A stretch of DNA of 64,000 bases from a virus. Both the position numbers and the translations under genes were made by a program. The notes beneath the pieces were generated by a model. It ran no database searches. It had not been told where the DNA came from and saw nothing but the letters and a program-made list of their open reading frames with translations. Within the stretch, counting starts at the first letter, position 1; each line of letters starts with the position of its first letter. The stretch lies in IMG/VR virus record IMGVR_UViG_3300023083_000001, positions 140,199-204,198 of that record, one strand, 5' to 3'. Shown piece by piece: positions 27,927 to 35,842 of the stretch.

Positions 27927-28463
27927 ATGTTCCCCAGAGAGCCAGCAACTTACATCATGACACATCGCCCATCTGGCGTGTATTACATTGGTTCTACAGG
28001 TAATCTTAATTTAAGAGTAGCTCAACACAAATACAAAATCATTAACGGGGAACATAACTCAACGCAGTTCAAAGCACTCTCATCGCGTTGGGAAGATATT
28101 TCTATCGAGTATGAACTTGCGGTTGATTACCACAACGCTGAGAGTCTAGAAATAGCTCTACTGAAAACAAACATCAAAGACCCATTGTGTTCTAACGCAA
28201 TGACCACTGTCCAAGAATGGGCTAAGGCTACCACGCACTTTGACGAAGCTCGTCGTAAATCAGCTGACACGCGGAGGGGTAAACCCAGAGATGAGTTGAC
28301 TCGTTCTAAAATAAGCGCGGCTAAGAGTCGCCGTATAGTTGGCGACGGAGTCGAATACGCATCAGCGTTGGAAGCTTCTCAGAAATTAGGAATACCGTAC
28401 AGAACTGTTCGATCTAGATTGGGCAGTAATAATGGCTTAGGTAAGCTCTGGTACTACTTGTAA
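27927..28463 (+). CDS. GIY-YIG homing endonuclease (free-standing)
   Basis: 178 aa, ATG 27927 with AGAGGAA upstream. The GIY-YIG core is TYIMTHRPSGVYYIGSTGNL near residues 8-27, with YYIGST as the YIG half, followed by RVAQHK, the arginine and histidine-lysine region. A basic segment RRGKPRDELTRSKISAAKSR (about 112-132) resembles the NUMOD3 DNA-binding repeat, and EYASALEASQKLGIPYRT (about 140-158) a NUMOD1-type helix-turn-helix. The gene is visibly more A/T-rich and uses rarer codons than its neighbours, a sign of separate origin. It sits at the junction of the head block and the early block, and there is no intron evidence. It would nick phage DNA and spread the gene between phages. Confidence 0.85.
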   Translation: MFPREPATYIMTHRPSGVYYIGSTGNLNLRVAQHKYKIINGEHNSTQFKALSSRWEDISIEYELAVDYHNAESLEIALLKTNIKDPLCSNAMTTVQEWAKATTHFDEARRKSADTRRGKPRDELTRSKISAAKSRRIVGDGVEYASALEASQKLGIPYRTVRSRLGSNNGLGKLWYYL

Positions 28464-28526
28464 CCCAACCCCAAATAGAAACAATAATGTCTCTATCAAC
28501 TCGAAATTCCCGTGGAGGGAACTATC

Positions 28527-28952
28527 ATGAAAACTACACACGAACTGTTCATCGAAACTTTCAACAACATCACCGTCAAAGTTCCATTCAATCCTGAGTG
28601 GAACAATGGCACTGGTTACTTCAACGGTCTGGCAGAAGCGAACCTGGGTCTGCCCGTCGGTACTCGTTTCACCACCGTCACCGAAGGTGAGAACGATCGC
28701 AAGATCGTCGGCATCGTTACAGGTGCGGGTAACGTGGTCTTCTTCGAACGTTACACTGCTGGCAAGAACGGCGTTATCACGCTGAACCTGCCACGCGCAT
28801 TGACCGGTCTGTACGACACTGGCGTACAGTCTCCGATGATCTTCGAACTGGCTGTCGGTGGTACTGGCGGTTGGAACGCTAACATCGGTAAGGTGCTGGA
28901 CCGCTACGTTGAGGCTGGTTTGAAAGAAGCCAAACTGGTTGAGGTTGAATAA
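28527..28952 (+). CDS. Abundant-type early protein of unknown function, 141 aa
   Basis: ATG 28527 (MKTTHELFIETF) with a strong GGAGGG 7 bases upstream. Codon use is strongly biased to C-ending and preferred codons, as in highly expressed genes. The sequence is strand-rich with Gly-containing turns (NEWNNG-like stretches, LAVGGTGGWNANIGKVLDRY). An alternating hydrophobic pattern suggests a beta-sandwich of the coat or binding-protein type. An A/T-rich degenerate copy of the early motif lies upstream (around 28478-28507). Function unknown. Confidence 0.7.
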   Translation: MKTTHELFIETFNNITVKVPFNPEWNNGTGYFNGLAEANLGLPVGTRFTTVTEGENDRKIVGIVTGAGNVVFFERYTAGKNGVITLNLPRALTGLYDTGVQSPMIFELAVGGTGGWNANIGKVLDRYVEAGLKEAKLVEVE

Positions 28953-28973
28953 TCTCAATCTAAAGAAATACAG

Positions 28974-28995
28974 TAACACATCACCACCTTGAATC
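28974..28995 (+). promoter_or_regulatory. Early-promoter-like motif
   Basis: TAACACATCACCACCTTGAA keeps ACA..C and CTTGAA of the recurrent element. It lies about 45 bases before the 87-aa membrane-protein gene. Confidence 0.5.
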
Positions 28996-29039
28996 AAATC
29001 CCTAATTGTTCGCAATACCACCATTTGGAGTAATACCGC

Positions 29040-29303
29040 ATGTCCACTGAAATCATGAACGTTACCGCTGAAGTTGTTCGCAATGCAAACTTCGTTACCA
29101 AGCTCAAAGGCCTGGCTACCGCTCACCCGATCGGCGCTCTGGTTGTTGGTACCGGCACCGTTGCTCTCGCCAGCTACGGCGCGTACAAGATCACCCGTTC
29201 CATCTTCGGCCGTAAGTCTGCACCTGTGCAGATCAAAGCTCAAGTCGCACCAGCACCTGCCCCAGTCGTCACCCCAGCGCCGGCTGCAACTGAAGCTGCG
29301 TAA
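29040..29303 (+). CDS. Small single-pass membrane protein, 87 aa
   Basis: ATG 29040 after TTGGAGTAAT. Residues about 30-51 form one transmembrane segment (IGALVVGTGTVALASYGAYK), followed by a basic flank (ITRSIFGRKS) and an Ala/Pro-rich tail. By the positive-inside rule, the C-terminal Arg/Lys would face the cytoplasm. Codon bias is strong, so it is probably abundant. With an early-type promoter and a T-tract terminator it forms a single-gene unit. It may modify the host inner membrane early in infection, for example at the injection vesicle, but this is inference. Confidence 0.7.
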   Translation: MSTEIMNVTAEVVRNANFVTKLKGLATAHPIGALVVGTGTVALASYGAYKITRSIFGRKSAPVQIKAQVAPAPAPVVTPAPAATEAA

Positions 29304-29310
29304 ACCAGAG

Positions 29311-29355
29311 ACACTCAGGAGCCGAAAGGTTCCTGAGTGTTCTTTCTTTTTTTTT
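29311..29355 (+). terminator. Intrinsic terminator with T-tract
   Basis: ACACTCAGGA (29311-29320) pairs with TCCTGAGTGT (29331-29340), followed by TCTTTC and nine T. Confidence 0.85.
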
Positions 29356-29374
29356 GTAAGTAAACCAAACATAA

Positions 29375-29395
29375 TCACACATTACCAGATTAGAC
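29375..29395 (+). promoter_or_regulatory. Early-promoter-like motif
   Basis: TCACACATTACCAGATTAGA has the full CACACATTAC core. It lies 25 bases before ATG 29421. Confidence 0.65.
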
Positions 29396-29420
29396 AATAC
29401 TCATCGATGGAGCAGTACGC

Positions 29421-29870
29421 ATGACACAGCCTCGCCGTAGTACAATAAACAAGTCGATTGATCTTCAAGCTTCTCTGGCTATTGTCAGTCTGCTTGAGTT
29501 ACATCTCGCCAAAGAAGAAAGCTACGGCTATCATATTGAAGTCGAGATCTACAACCACACAATCACGTTGGCTCAAGGAAACCCTGATAGTAAGGACTCA
29601 CCAGGCACTGAACGTGTGGCTGCGATCACATTCCCTTACCGGGTGTCCAGTGAGATTATTATCGAGTTCGGTTTGGCTACCAGTTTCGAAACGATGGAAG
29701 AGCTGGACACCGATCCAAGACCTATGGCGTTGTATGACACCAAACGTCTTTGCGAATCATCCATCGATTCCATGGAAGTCAAGTCGGTGAGTTTCAATCA
29801 CAACGACTTCGACGGCGCTGTTAACTTTCTGTACAAATGGCTGTTCCCAGAAATCCCTGCATCTGCGTAA
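29421..29870 (+). CDS. Hypothetical early protein, 149 aa
   Basis: ATG 29421 with GGAG 7-10 bases upstream (atggagcagtacgc). It is an acidic alpha/beta protein: a first helix (IDLQASLAIVSLLELHLAKEE), then strands (HIEVEIYNHTITLAQ; VAAITFPYRVSSEIIIEFG). The end is aromatic (FLYKWLFPEI). There is no known family. It begins a run of small plus-strand genes up to 32.7 kb with an early-type promoter in front. Confidence 0.65.
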   Translation: MTQPRRSTINKSIDLQASLAIVSLLELHLAKEESYGYHIEVEIYNHTITLAQGNPDSKDSPGTERVAAITFPYRVSSEIIIEFGLATSFETMEELDTDPRPMALYDTKRLCESSIDSMEVKSVSFNHNDFDGAVNFLYKWLFPEIPASA

Positions 29871-29965
29871 TAAGTTACAAACGTTGTAAGTCCTGTGTTC
29901 AGAGGTAACCCGCCTCGACACGAATACCTAACCCGTGTAAACCCGTAAAGTAAGGAAGTGTTCCA

Positions 29966-30427
29966 ATGACTGCTAAACTCCCAGCTGATAACATCCGCGC
30001 CATTGCTGATGCCCTGAAGCCTGCAATCGAAATCGATCCAACCACCGGCGTCGCCAAAGCCGACACCGCTGAAGATATCTTTGCTCAGTTCCTGCCGGCC
30101 ACCATCACCCTCGACACCGTCAAAGACGTCCAGGGCGCGATGCTCGACTTCTCCGCTGCCCAGACCCTGGCGCACGGCGAGTTGCAGATCAACCACATGC
30201 ACAAACACCCTGAGCTGAAATCCGGTTCGCTGTCGACCAAGATCGGCTACAGCAGCTTCGAATCCAGCATCAAGCGCGAAACCTCCGGCGTCGCCATGGG
30301 CAAAGCCTGGAAGAAACAAGGCGTTGCTGTTACTGACGTCGTGCTCGGCACCGGCCGCAAGAAGTCTGACTACAACACCGCTGTCGCCTATCTGGGCGAG
30401 CACGCAGAATCGGTCTTCGCTAACTAA
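29966..30427 (+). CDS. Abundant-type early protein, 153 aa, strong codon bias
   Basis: ATG 29966 with AAGGAAG upstream. Nearly every codon is the preferred C- or G-ending form, more than in the flanking genes, so very high expression is likely. The protein is helical at the N-terminus (NIRAIADALKPAIEID), then mixed, with a basic C-terminal half (KAWKKQG; GTGRKKSDYNTAVAYLGEHA). It has no cysteine, no membrane segment and no known family. It has its own terminator and a 95-base leader. Possible roles are a nucleic-acid-binding or host-takeover protein; the sequence does not decide. Confidence 0.7.
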   Translation: MTAKLPADNIRAIADALKPAIEIDPTTGVAKADTAEDIFAQFLPATITLDTVKDVQGAMLDFSAAQTLAHGELQINHMHKHPELKSGSLSTKIGYSSFESSIKRETSGVAMGKAWKKQGVAVTDVVLGTGRKKSDYNTAVAYLGEHAESVFAN

Positions 30428-30484
30428 GCGAAACTGGTATGTTAGCAACCCTGGAAGGGCCAACCTCTGGGGAAGCTGACACGT

Positions 30485-30534
30485 CATACATCGGGGGAGC
30501 AATCCCCCGATGTATGCTCCATCTTTATTTTTTG
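30485..30534 (+). terminator. Hairpin terminator with CATA/TATG stem ends and T-rich tail
   Basis: CATACATCGGGGGA (30485-30498) pairs with 30503-30516 around GCAA. A T-rich tail (CTTTATTTTTT) follows, combining both terminator styles seen in the window. Confidence 0.85.
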
Positions 30535-30562
30535 TTGATGATCGTTTATTTAGGAGAATGTC

Positions 30563-30835
30563 GTGAGTCGTAATATCGCCGCCGCCAAGAACTACTTCCA
30601 ATCCCCTGCGTTGTTCTACGTGTTCGTTCTGCAATACACGGACGGCACTGTAAGACAACGGCTGTTGGGGATTACTGAACGCCATTACCAATCCCTACAG
30701 CTCGCTCAGGTGTGGAACAATAACATCAGTCAAGAGCTTACCGCAGTGGAACGCATTGTCGGTACGGACTCAGCGACAGATGCACGTGAAGTGTTGTTGC
30801 GTCTATATGAAGGAATGACCAAAAACGGGAAGTGA
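30563..30835 (+). CDS. Hypothetical protein, 90 aa
   Basis: GTG start at 30563, 6 bases after TAGGAG; the nearby ATG 30558 is closed by a stop. The order of elements (FYVFVLQY, then RLLGITER, then a helix with REVLLRLYEG) faintly recalls a GIY-YIG fold, but the catalytic residues are absent. The function is therefore left open. It is the first of six closely packed small genes. Confidence 0.6.
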   Translation: MSRNIAAAKNYFQSPALFYVFVLQYTDGTVRQRLLGITERHYQSLQLAQVWNNNISQELTAVERIVGTDSATDAREVLLRLYEGMTKNGK

Positions 30836-30837
30836 TC

Positions 30838-31113
30838 ATGTTCAAGTTTTCTCAATACAACTTTGGCTTGTCCCGCAATGACTTGATTGAGTTTGAGTTC
30901 AAGGACAAGGAAGAGTTATTTGCTCATTACCTGTTTGCCAATTACGCCAAGCGTACCATCTTCCACCGCTTCTCTCTTAAGGACACACCTAACTACGGTG
31001 TGGTTATCCTGGGGGAGTATTACGGTGGTACTGAGTGGCACAAGCTTGGCCGTATCGAAGGTGACGTGAGTCAGCTCGATATTCCTTTTAACGAAACCAG
31101 TTGGATGGTCTGA
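30838..31113 (+). CDS. Hypothetical protein, 91 aa
   Basis: ATG 30838; a GTG at 30832 overlaps the previous stop region. The protein is rich in Phe, Tyr and acidic residues, with alternating strands (YGVVILGEYYGGTEWHKLG), suggesting a small beta-rich domain. The stop is directly followed by the next ATG (31114), so translation is coupled. No family recognised. Confidence 0.6.
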   Translation: MFKFSQYNFGLSRNDLIEFEFKDKEELFAHYLFANYAKRTIFHRFSLKDTPNYGVVILGEYYGGTEWHKLGRIEGDVSQLDIPFNETSWMV

Positions 31114-31605
31114 ATGAAACCTCGTTACGTAGAACTCGCACAATTGCTCGAAGCGATATCCCAAGCTGAAGCAAAAGCCCAGGGTGCCTTTACTCCGGTG
31201 CATGAAATTCAATACCTGCCCATGGGCGGCGAAGATCAGCGCACCACCAACAGCCACTGGGTTGGTTATCATTTCTTCAAAGAAATCCCTGAGGAGAAAG
31301 CTCGGGTTGTCACAGTTGGTTATGTCACTGGACCGAGGACCTGGGAAGTCTGTGTCGGTCGAGCAGGGGCGTTTAAGGCAGCAGATGGGAGAGCGTCATG
31401 GCCTCGCACCATCCGTAAGGATTCGGTAAGCGATCAGGAACAGATCAGTCAGCCAGACGGCGTTACTAAATCGCTCACCAACTCTGACGGCGAAGATACC
31501 AGCTTGCGGTTCATATTCAGCCTGAAGGAAACAGAGTCAGTTGCCAAACTGGTGACGGCCTTTCTGATCCACTTGGAAATCCCATCAACTCTAAACTACC
31601 TGTAA
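31114..31605 (+). CDS. Hypothetical protein, 163 aa
   Basis: ATG 31114 directly follows the previous TGA. The N-terminal helix is acidic (LAQLLEAISQAEAKAQG). Then come strands (SHWVGYHFFKEI; ARVVTVGYVTGPRTWEVCVG), a polar Ser/Asp-rich linker, and a C-terminal strand-helix (LRFIFSLKETESVAKLVTAFLIHLEI). No family recognised. Confidence 0.6.
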   Translation: MKPRYVELAQLLEAISQAEAKAQGAFTPVHEIQYLPMGGEDQRTTNSHWVGYHFFKEIPEEKARVVTVGYVTGPRTWEVCVGRAGAFKAADGRASWPRTIRKDSVSDQEQISQPDGVTKSLTNSDGEDTSLRFIFSLKETESVAKLVTAFLIHLEIPSTLNYL

Positions 31606-31615
31606 GGGTTAGCCA

Positions 31616-31939
31616 ATGAAATTGGTATTTGAAGATCTTCGTAGTTACAGTGAGATTGAAAAAGCAATCTTCCGTCAGGAGAAACTTCGTATTGTCTTTC
31701 GTACAGATCAAAACGACAAACCTCGCATGGACGGTGTGACCGAACTCGATATTGAGATCACTGACACGATGACTGTGGCAGAAGCAATCTTCGCCATCCG
31801 AGGGGCATTTGTTCGCCGCCCGCCTTTCGCTACACTTATTGGACGTACCGGGATTGTTCCCCATGGGCAAGCGCTGATTAAAGATCTGCGTTTCCGTGAA
31901 CCCTTAATGACCCGACTGAAGGAGCAAGGAGATGTTTGA
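31616..31939 (+). CDS. Small paralogue A of a phage-specific family, 107 aa
   Basis: ATG 31616 after AAGGGTTAG. It resembles the protein encoded at 32360-32665: both have IEKAIFRQEKLRIVFRTDQN versus LESALIRQVGIRVIFRSDRN, an acidic strand block, and near the end a GIVPHGQALIKDLRF versus GVIPAGHTLIKSIQF motif. The pair probably arose by duplication around the gene between them. No function is known. Confidence 0.65.
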   Translation: MKLVFEDLRSYSEIEKAIFRQEKLRIVFRTDQNDKPRMDGVTELDIEITDTMTVAEAIFAIRGAFVRRPPFATLIGRTGIVPHGQALIKDLRFREPLMTRLKEQGDV

Positions 31940-32342
31940 GCTAAAACAACATTGCGCATTGATTCTTTCAGATAGTCCTGAGACGGATGAACTGATTATC
32001 AAGTCGTATGGGTTTACCGGTACGAAGCGGATCGAAGTTCCTGTGGGTTTTCAATGGCAGAAAGCTTTCCGTAATGAAGAAAGTCACGACATTTACATCG
32101 TCCGGCTTGATGAACAGGACCTGGATTGGCTGAGTCGTTTTGGCTTCTCTGGTACTAGAGAAGGTATCTGGACGGCCACCGGTGAAATCTACAAACGTTA
32201 CTTCATTCCAGAGGATGGTAGACGACCTGAGACAATGGATGTCTGGTTCGACATCGTAGCCGTCGGCACTCCTAACGTACTGGTCCTCAAGAAGCGGCGT
32301 GGCACGGACGTTACTCCAGATTGGTTTATCACCCGTCCCTGA
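31932..32342 (+). CDS. Hypothetical protein, 136 aa
   Basis: ATG 31932 overlaps the previous gene by 8 bases and has AGGAG upstream. It shares the compact alpha/beta feel of its neighbours: strands (CALILSDS; ELIIKSYGF; DIYIVRLDE), a Trp-rich middle (LDWLSRFGFSGTREGIWTATGE) and a basic strand pair (VLVLKKRRGTD). It may be a distant relative of the flanking paralogue pair, but the match is too weak to state. No function known. Confidence 0.6.
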   Translation: MFELKQHCALILSDSPETDELIIKSYGFTGTKRIEVPVGFQWQKAFRNEESHDIYIVRLDEQDLDWLSRFGFSGTREGIWTATGEIYKRYFIPEDGRRPETMDVWFDIVAVGTPNVLVLKKRRGTDVTPDWFITRP

Positions 32343-32359
32343 TTCAGAGGAGAATGAAA

Positions 32360-32665
32360 ATGTCTGACCTCAATCTCACCGTTGAGAACTGCATGACGCT
32401 GGATGCACTTGAATCTGCCTTGATCCGTCAAGTAGGCATTCGTGTGATCTTCCGCTCTGATCGCAACACAATTATCCACGATCCTAAGTACGCTTCGGAA
32501 TGTCTGAACTACGAGTTAGACCTTGAAGGGGCGACAGTAGGAAGCTGGCGTGAATGGATTACTCGAGCTACGGGTAGTACACCGGTGTTCGTTTCTCCAC
32601 GGGGTGTGATTCCCGCTGGACACACTCTGATCAAGAGTATCCAGTTCCCACCGATCGGTGACTGA
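32360..32665 (+). CDS. Small paralogue B of a phage-specific family, 101 aa
   Basis: ATG 32360 (MSDLNLTVEN), 7 bases after AGAGGAG; ATG 32354 is too close to that site. It pairs with the 31616 protein (see that entry) over almost its full length, with the strongest match in the C-terminal G(I/V)(I/V)P.G..LIK motif. A T-tract terminator follows. Function unknown. Confidence 0.65.
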   Translation: MSDLNLTVENCMTLDALESALIRQVGIRVIFRSDRNTIIHDPKYASECLNYELDLEGATVGSWREWITRATGSTPVFVSPRGVIPAGHTLIKSIQFPPIGD

Positions 32666-32671
32666 TGCAAA

Positions 32672-32709
32672 CACCAGGGCTTCGGCCCTGGTGATACACT
32701 TCTTTTTTT
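32672..32709 (+). terminator. Intrinsic terminator with T-tract
   Basis: CACCAGGGC (32672-32680) pairs with GCCCTGGTG (32685-32693) around TTCG, followed by a tract of seven T. It ends the 29.4-32.7 kb early-type run. Confidence 0.85.
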
Positions 32710-32821
32710 GTTTTGTTATGACCTACTGAGAGCTTCTCTAAGCCTCTTCTTTACATTACAGCCATACTGATCGGTTGTTTAGTTTATAATGCCTTAGGAT
32801 TGATTGCAGAAGGCCATAGGG

Positions 32822-32852
32822 CATAAAGCCCGGCACTAGGCCGGGCAGTATG
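32822..32852 (-). terminator. Hairpin terminator for the tail operon
   Basis: GCCCGGC (32828-32834) pairs with GCCGGGC (32840-32846). Read on the minus strand it is followed by TTTATG, the same form as other virion-gene terminators. Confidence 0.75.
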
Positions 32853-32862
32853 TTGAGTCGTG

Positions 32863-33729
32863 TTACGGTGTAACCAGTTGACGCTTGAGGTTGACGATCT
32901 GCTCGCTGTAACCAACGTTGCTGATCGCCGTGACATTGCTGTCCACCGCAGAGATGAAGTTCGGCTGGTACTGAGGATCGATACCGGTAACACGAACAGC
33001 GTCCATGAACGATTGAGCCAGCTTGTCCACCGCGTAACCCACTTTCTGCCAGCCAGTCCAGGTCAGGTTGTAGGTGACGGTTTCGCCGTCTGCCTGCATT
33101 TGACGCGAACCAGTGTTCTCACCGATGTCGCCAGTGATCCAGAAGTTGGTGATCAGCCAAGCGCGCTGAACTTTACGGAAGGTCTTGTCTGGCTCGTAAG
33201 CCAAGATAGTACCGCCGTACATGTCGGCCAGCTGGTCGGTGAATGCGTCGGTTACGCCAGAAAGCAGCGCATGGCCAACGTCAGGGTCACCAATCAGGTA
33301 ACGCGTCATGTCTTCCAGGAAGCGGATGACCGGCATGTTGTCTTTCTCAACAACGGTGCTGGTGATCTGCGAACGTGCACGGGATACACGGGACGGAGTC
33401 TGGAAGACCTCGCCTGCTTGACCCAGCTGCGTTTCCTGGTTAGCAACGTTCAACGTCTTGTTGAAGCCAGTCCAAGACTGCATCATGTTTTCGATGAGGT
33501 TCTTGTACGCCGCGATGTACTCGGTGGCGTTTGGCATCAACGTCAGGCCAACCGGCGCCTGCAAGACCTTGATGATCATCGGCTTACGGATGTAGTCCGT
33601 GGCCGACGGGTAATACGCCAGGTCCGTGATGTAACCATTCTGACCCTGGACACCCAGGTTAGTGATCGGCATCTGGGCGTTTTTGGCGTACGCTTTGTTC
33701 GCGATCTGCGTATCCTTATAGCGTGCCAT
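32863..33729 (-). CDS. Tail tube protein (phiKZ gp30-like)
   Basis: 288 aa, ATG 33729, overlapping the sheath stop by one base (TAATG), so the two are translated together. The protein is beta-rich with many Thr, Asn and Gln (NLTWTGWQKVGYAVDKLAQSF; NGYITDLAYYPSATDY), typical of contractile-tail tube proteins. The size matches the phiKZ tube (about 285 aa), and it is immediately downstream of the sheath, as in phiKZ gp29-gp30. Codons are strongly biased, as expected for a major virion protein. The call rests on size, composition and order rather than a specific motif. Confidence 0.75.
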   Translation of the reverse strand: MARYKDTQIANKAYAKNAQMPITNLGVQGQNGYITDLAYYPSATDYIRKPMIIKVLQAPVGLTLMPNATEYIAAYKNLIENMMQSWTGFNKTLNVANQETQLGQAGEVFQTPSRVSRARSQITSTVVEKDNMPVIRFLEDMTRYLIGDPDVGHALLSGVTDAFTDQLADMYGGTILAYEPDKTFRKVQRAWLITNFWITGDIGENTGSRQMQADGETVTYNLTWTGWQKVGYAVDKLAQSFMDAVRVTGIDPQYQPNFISAVDSNVTAISNVGYSEQIVNLKRQLVTP

Positions 33730-35807
33730 TATGCAGCCTCCTCAGTCCGGCGACGTTGAGCAATGATCGCCAGATTTTCAACTGTGCGGATGTTCTCGCC
33801 AGCCATTGCGATATCCAGGTGCCATGGGAAGCCCAACGCTTCGTCCAACGCGGTGTAGTAGGCATTCGGGGTAACATCAACCCGATTGTCATACTTACCG
33901 GTGGTCTTGACGGTGACCTTGTCGTTGACCATGTCCAGGAACTGGTCATCGGTCAGTTGCGAATCGCCTGACATTTCACGCCACACGATGTTGCCGATGC
34001 GGGTGAGGTTGCACGCGATCTGCACGTTGAGGTACGAATGCAACACCGAAGTGTGGTCTTCGTAGATCGACTGCATGCCAGCCCAGAACAGACGGGACAT
34101 GTCGTAGAACTCAGCGTAGTTCAGGCCGTTAGCCCAATCGGTGTTACGCACGCTGTCGTCGCGAGTGGTCGCGTTGTGGTTGCGATAACGCGTGACGATG
34201 TTTTGCTCACCACGACCGAAGGCGTAGGTGTTGTTCATCTCGCCGTTCTCAGCGCCCATGTAACGAGCACCCAGGATGAGAATGAATTCCAGGAACGGAA
34301 CCAGGCCATCGTAGTTGTCGTTGATCAGGTAGCCGGCGTTCGAGAACATCGCAACGCGGCACGCCTTGGTGCCGAACTCAGCCGATTCCGAGATTGCACG
34401 GAAGTGCGAGCGCAGCGTAACGGCGATCGACGCATCTTGCGATGGCGTGTTGATCGCTTTGCTCACGTCCTGTGTGCAAACGTGTGGATACACGTCTGGA
34501 CGCAGCGCCAGGAAGTTCGCAAACTTCTTCTTGGTGTCCACAGGGAAACCCGAGTCCCAGATCGAATCGTACGGCATGCGCGCGATGTTCTTGAACGGGA
34601 TTTCAGACGTAGCAACGCCGTCGAGCATTTCGTCGAACACGGTGTTGAAGTTAGCTGCGGAGACGTCACCGTCAGCACCGCCCACCATGTAGTGGTTGCT
34701 CATCTCGCCGAACAACAGACCGCCTTGCGCAGGACCTTCAACAACGAAGGTAGCGTAAGGGTTGCCGTTGATGTCAACGCCGGTCAGGAAGTTGAACAGG
34801 TTGACGTCAGCAAACTCTTCACCGGTGTGCGCAGCTTCGAGAGCAGCGAACTTGGTGAGCATTTCTGCGATTTCGTCGTTGTAGACGTGGATCTTTTCGA
34901 ACGGACCGAAACCGGTGAAGTTAGCTTCATCAGTCGATTCGTACGAAGGGATGATCTTCTTGTCCACGTAGAACTCGACTTCGGTATCGAGGTCGATAGT
35001 CCCTTTCTTGAACGAGAAGTCCACGAAGCCATCGCCACCCAGGGTACGAGTAACCTGTGCAGTCGATTTGGCCGAAGCGCGGCTAACCACTTGCATGCGA
35101 TACAAGAACGCACCCAGGGTTTCTTGCAGCTCTTCGTCAGCAGCATCGACGCTGTTGATGGTCGGTGCGATCAGACGGAAACCGAGGTTGTCGCCCTTAC
35201 CGCCAACGAAGCGAGCCAGCACGTCGGACACCGGCGTCTGTACAGACAGGCTACCGTCTGCGGCAACCATCGTGCCTTCAGTGGTGTTAGCCGAACCAAA
35301 GCTCGAGGTTGGGTCTTCAGCAGAAACCGGACCGATGGCCACTTTACGCCACTGAGCACGGATACCCGGAATGGTTTCGCCGGTAGGGATCTTCTCACCC
35401 TGTGCGTTCAGCTTCAGGCTGTTATCGCCGTTACGCTCGTACAGTGGAACCACGTCTTCAACGTAGTCCAACACAAGACGAGCACCCGACTGCTTAGCAC
35501 CCGGTGCGCGCAGACCCACGAACAGACATTTGCCGCCGGCAGTAAAGTGCGAGCGGATGAACTGCGATTGGTGGGTGAAGAAGGGAGACTTCGGATTGAG
35601 GATCTCGCCACCGTACAGCAGAGTGAGCGAAGAAGCATCCACGTAGCGAGCACGGTTGGTTTCACCCCAAGGAGCGAAACTTGCAAACAAAGGAAGACGA
35701 ATCGGTAGAGACTCGGACGGCATGGCGATGTTAACCGCCCCCTCGTCCTTAATGCCTCGGAACTCAGTCCTTGGCAAAGAGCTGTAAGCACTTACATTGG
35801 TGGACAT
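33729..35807 (-). CDS. Contractile tail sheath protein (phiKZ gp29-like)
   Basis: 692 aa, against about 695 in phiKZ gp29, from ATG 35807 with AGGAGTTACTCC-type ribosome site upstream. The N-terminal region (LPRTEFRGIKDEGAVNIAMPSESL) and the conserved C-terminal third (HDNATTRDDSVRNTDWANGLNYAEFYDMSRLF region, then VNDKVTVKTTGKYDNRVDVTPNAYY) fit the sheath layout of an outer variable part with a conserved subdomain that links neighbouring subunits. Strong codon bias agrees with hundreds of copies per virion. The tube gene follows with a TAATG overlap. It assembles around the tube and contracts at injection. Confidence 0.8.
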   Translation of the reverse strand: MSTNVSAYSSLPRTEFRGIKDEGAVNIAMPSESLPIRLPLFASFAPWGETNRARYVDASSLTLLYGGEILNPKSPFFTHQSQFIRSHFTAGGKCLFVGLRAPGAKQSGARLVLDYVEDVVPLYERNGDNSLKLNAQGEKIPTGETIPGIRAQWRKVAIGPVSAEDPTSSFGSANTTEGTMVAADGSLSVQTPVSDVLARFVGGKGDNLGFRLIAPTINSVDAADEELQETLGAFLYRMQVVSRASAKSTAQVTRTLGGDGFVDFSFKKGTIDLDTEVEFYVDKKIIPSYESTDEANFTGFGPFEKIHVYNDEIAEMLTKFAALEAAHTGEEFADVNLFNFLTGVDINGNPYATFVVEGPAQGGLLFGEMSNHYMVGGADGDVSAANFNTVFDEMLDGVATSEIPFKNIARMPYDSIWDSGFPVDTKKKFANFLALRPDVYPHVCTQDVSKAINTPSQDASIAVTLRSHFRAISESAEFGTKACRVAMFSNAGYLINDNYDGLVPFLEFILILGARYMGAENGEMNNTYAFGRGEQNIVTRYRNHNATTRDDSVRNTDWANGLNYAEFYDMSRLFWAGMQSIYEDHTSVLHSYLNVQIACNLTRIGNIVWREMSGDSQLTDDQFLDMVNDKVTVKTTGKYDNRVDVTPNAYYTALDEALGFPWHLDIAMAGENIRTVENLAIIAQRRRTEEAA

Positions 35808-35826
35808 CAGGAGTTACTCCCAAACA

Positions 35827-35842
35827 TGTTCTGCGCAGAACA
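35827..35842. promoter_or_regulatory. 16-bp perfect palindrome upstream of the sheath gene
   Basis: TGTTCTGCGCAGAACA is a gapless inverted repeat 20 bases upstream of the sheath start, between the divergent tail operons. It could be an operator or a transcript hairpin. No matching copies were noticed elsewhere. Confidence 0.45.

Noticed and set aside
30563-30835. Degenerate GIY-YIG domain in the 90-aa protein
   Set aside because: Only the faint order of two motifs fits. The conserved Arg, Glu and Tyr positions are not visible.
32751-32760. TTACATTACA as a further early-promoter copy
   Set aside because: The second block (CTTGAA) is absent and the site points into a minus-strand tail operon, so it is left out of the set.
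32860-33759. 299-codon frame on the plus strand over the tail tube gene
   Set aside because: Shadow of the tube gene, with no ribosome site and the same biased pattern.
34038-35708. Long open frame on the plus strand (556 codons) opposite the sheath gene
   Set aside because: It mirrors the strongly biased codons of the sheath gene on the other strand, has no ribosome site and an implausible Val/Arg/His-rich composition.
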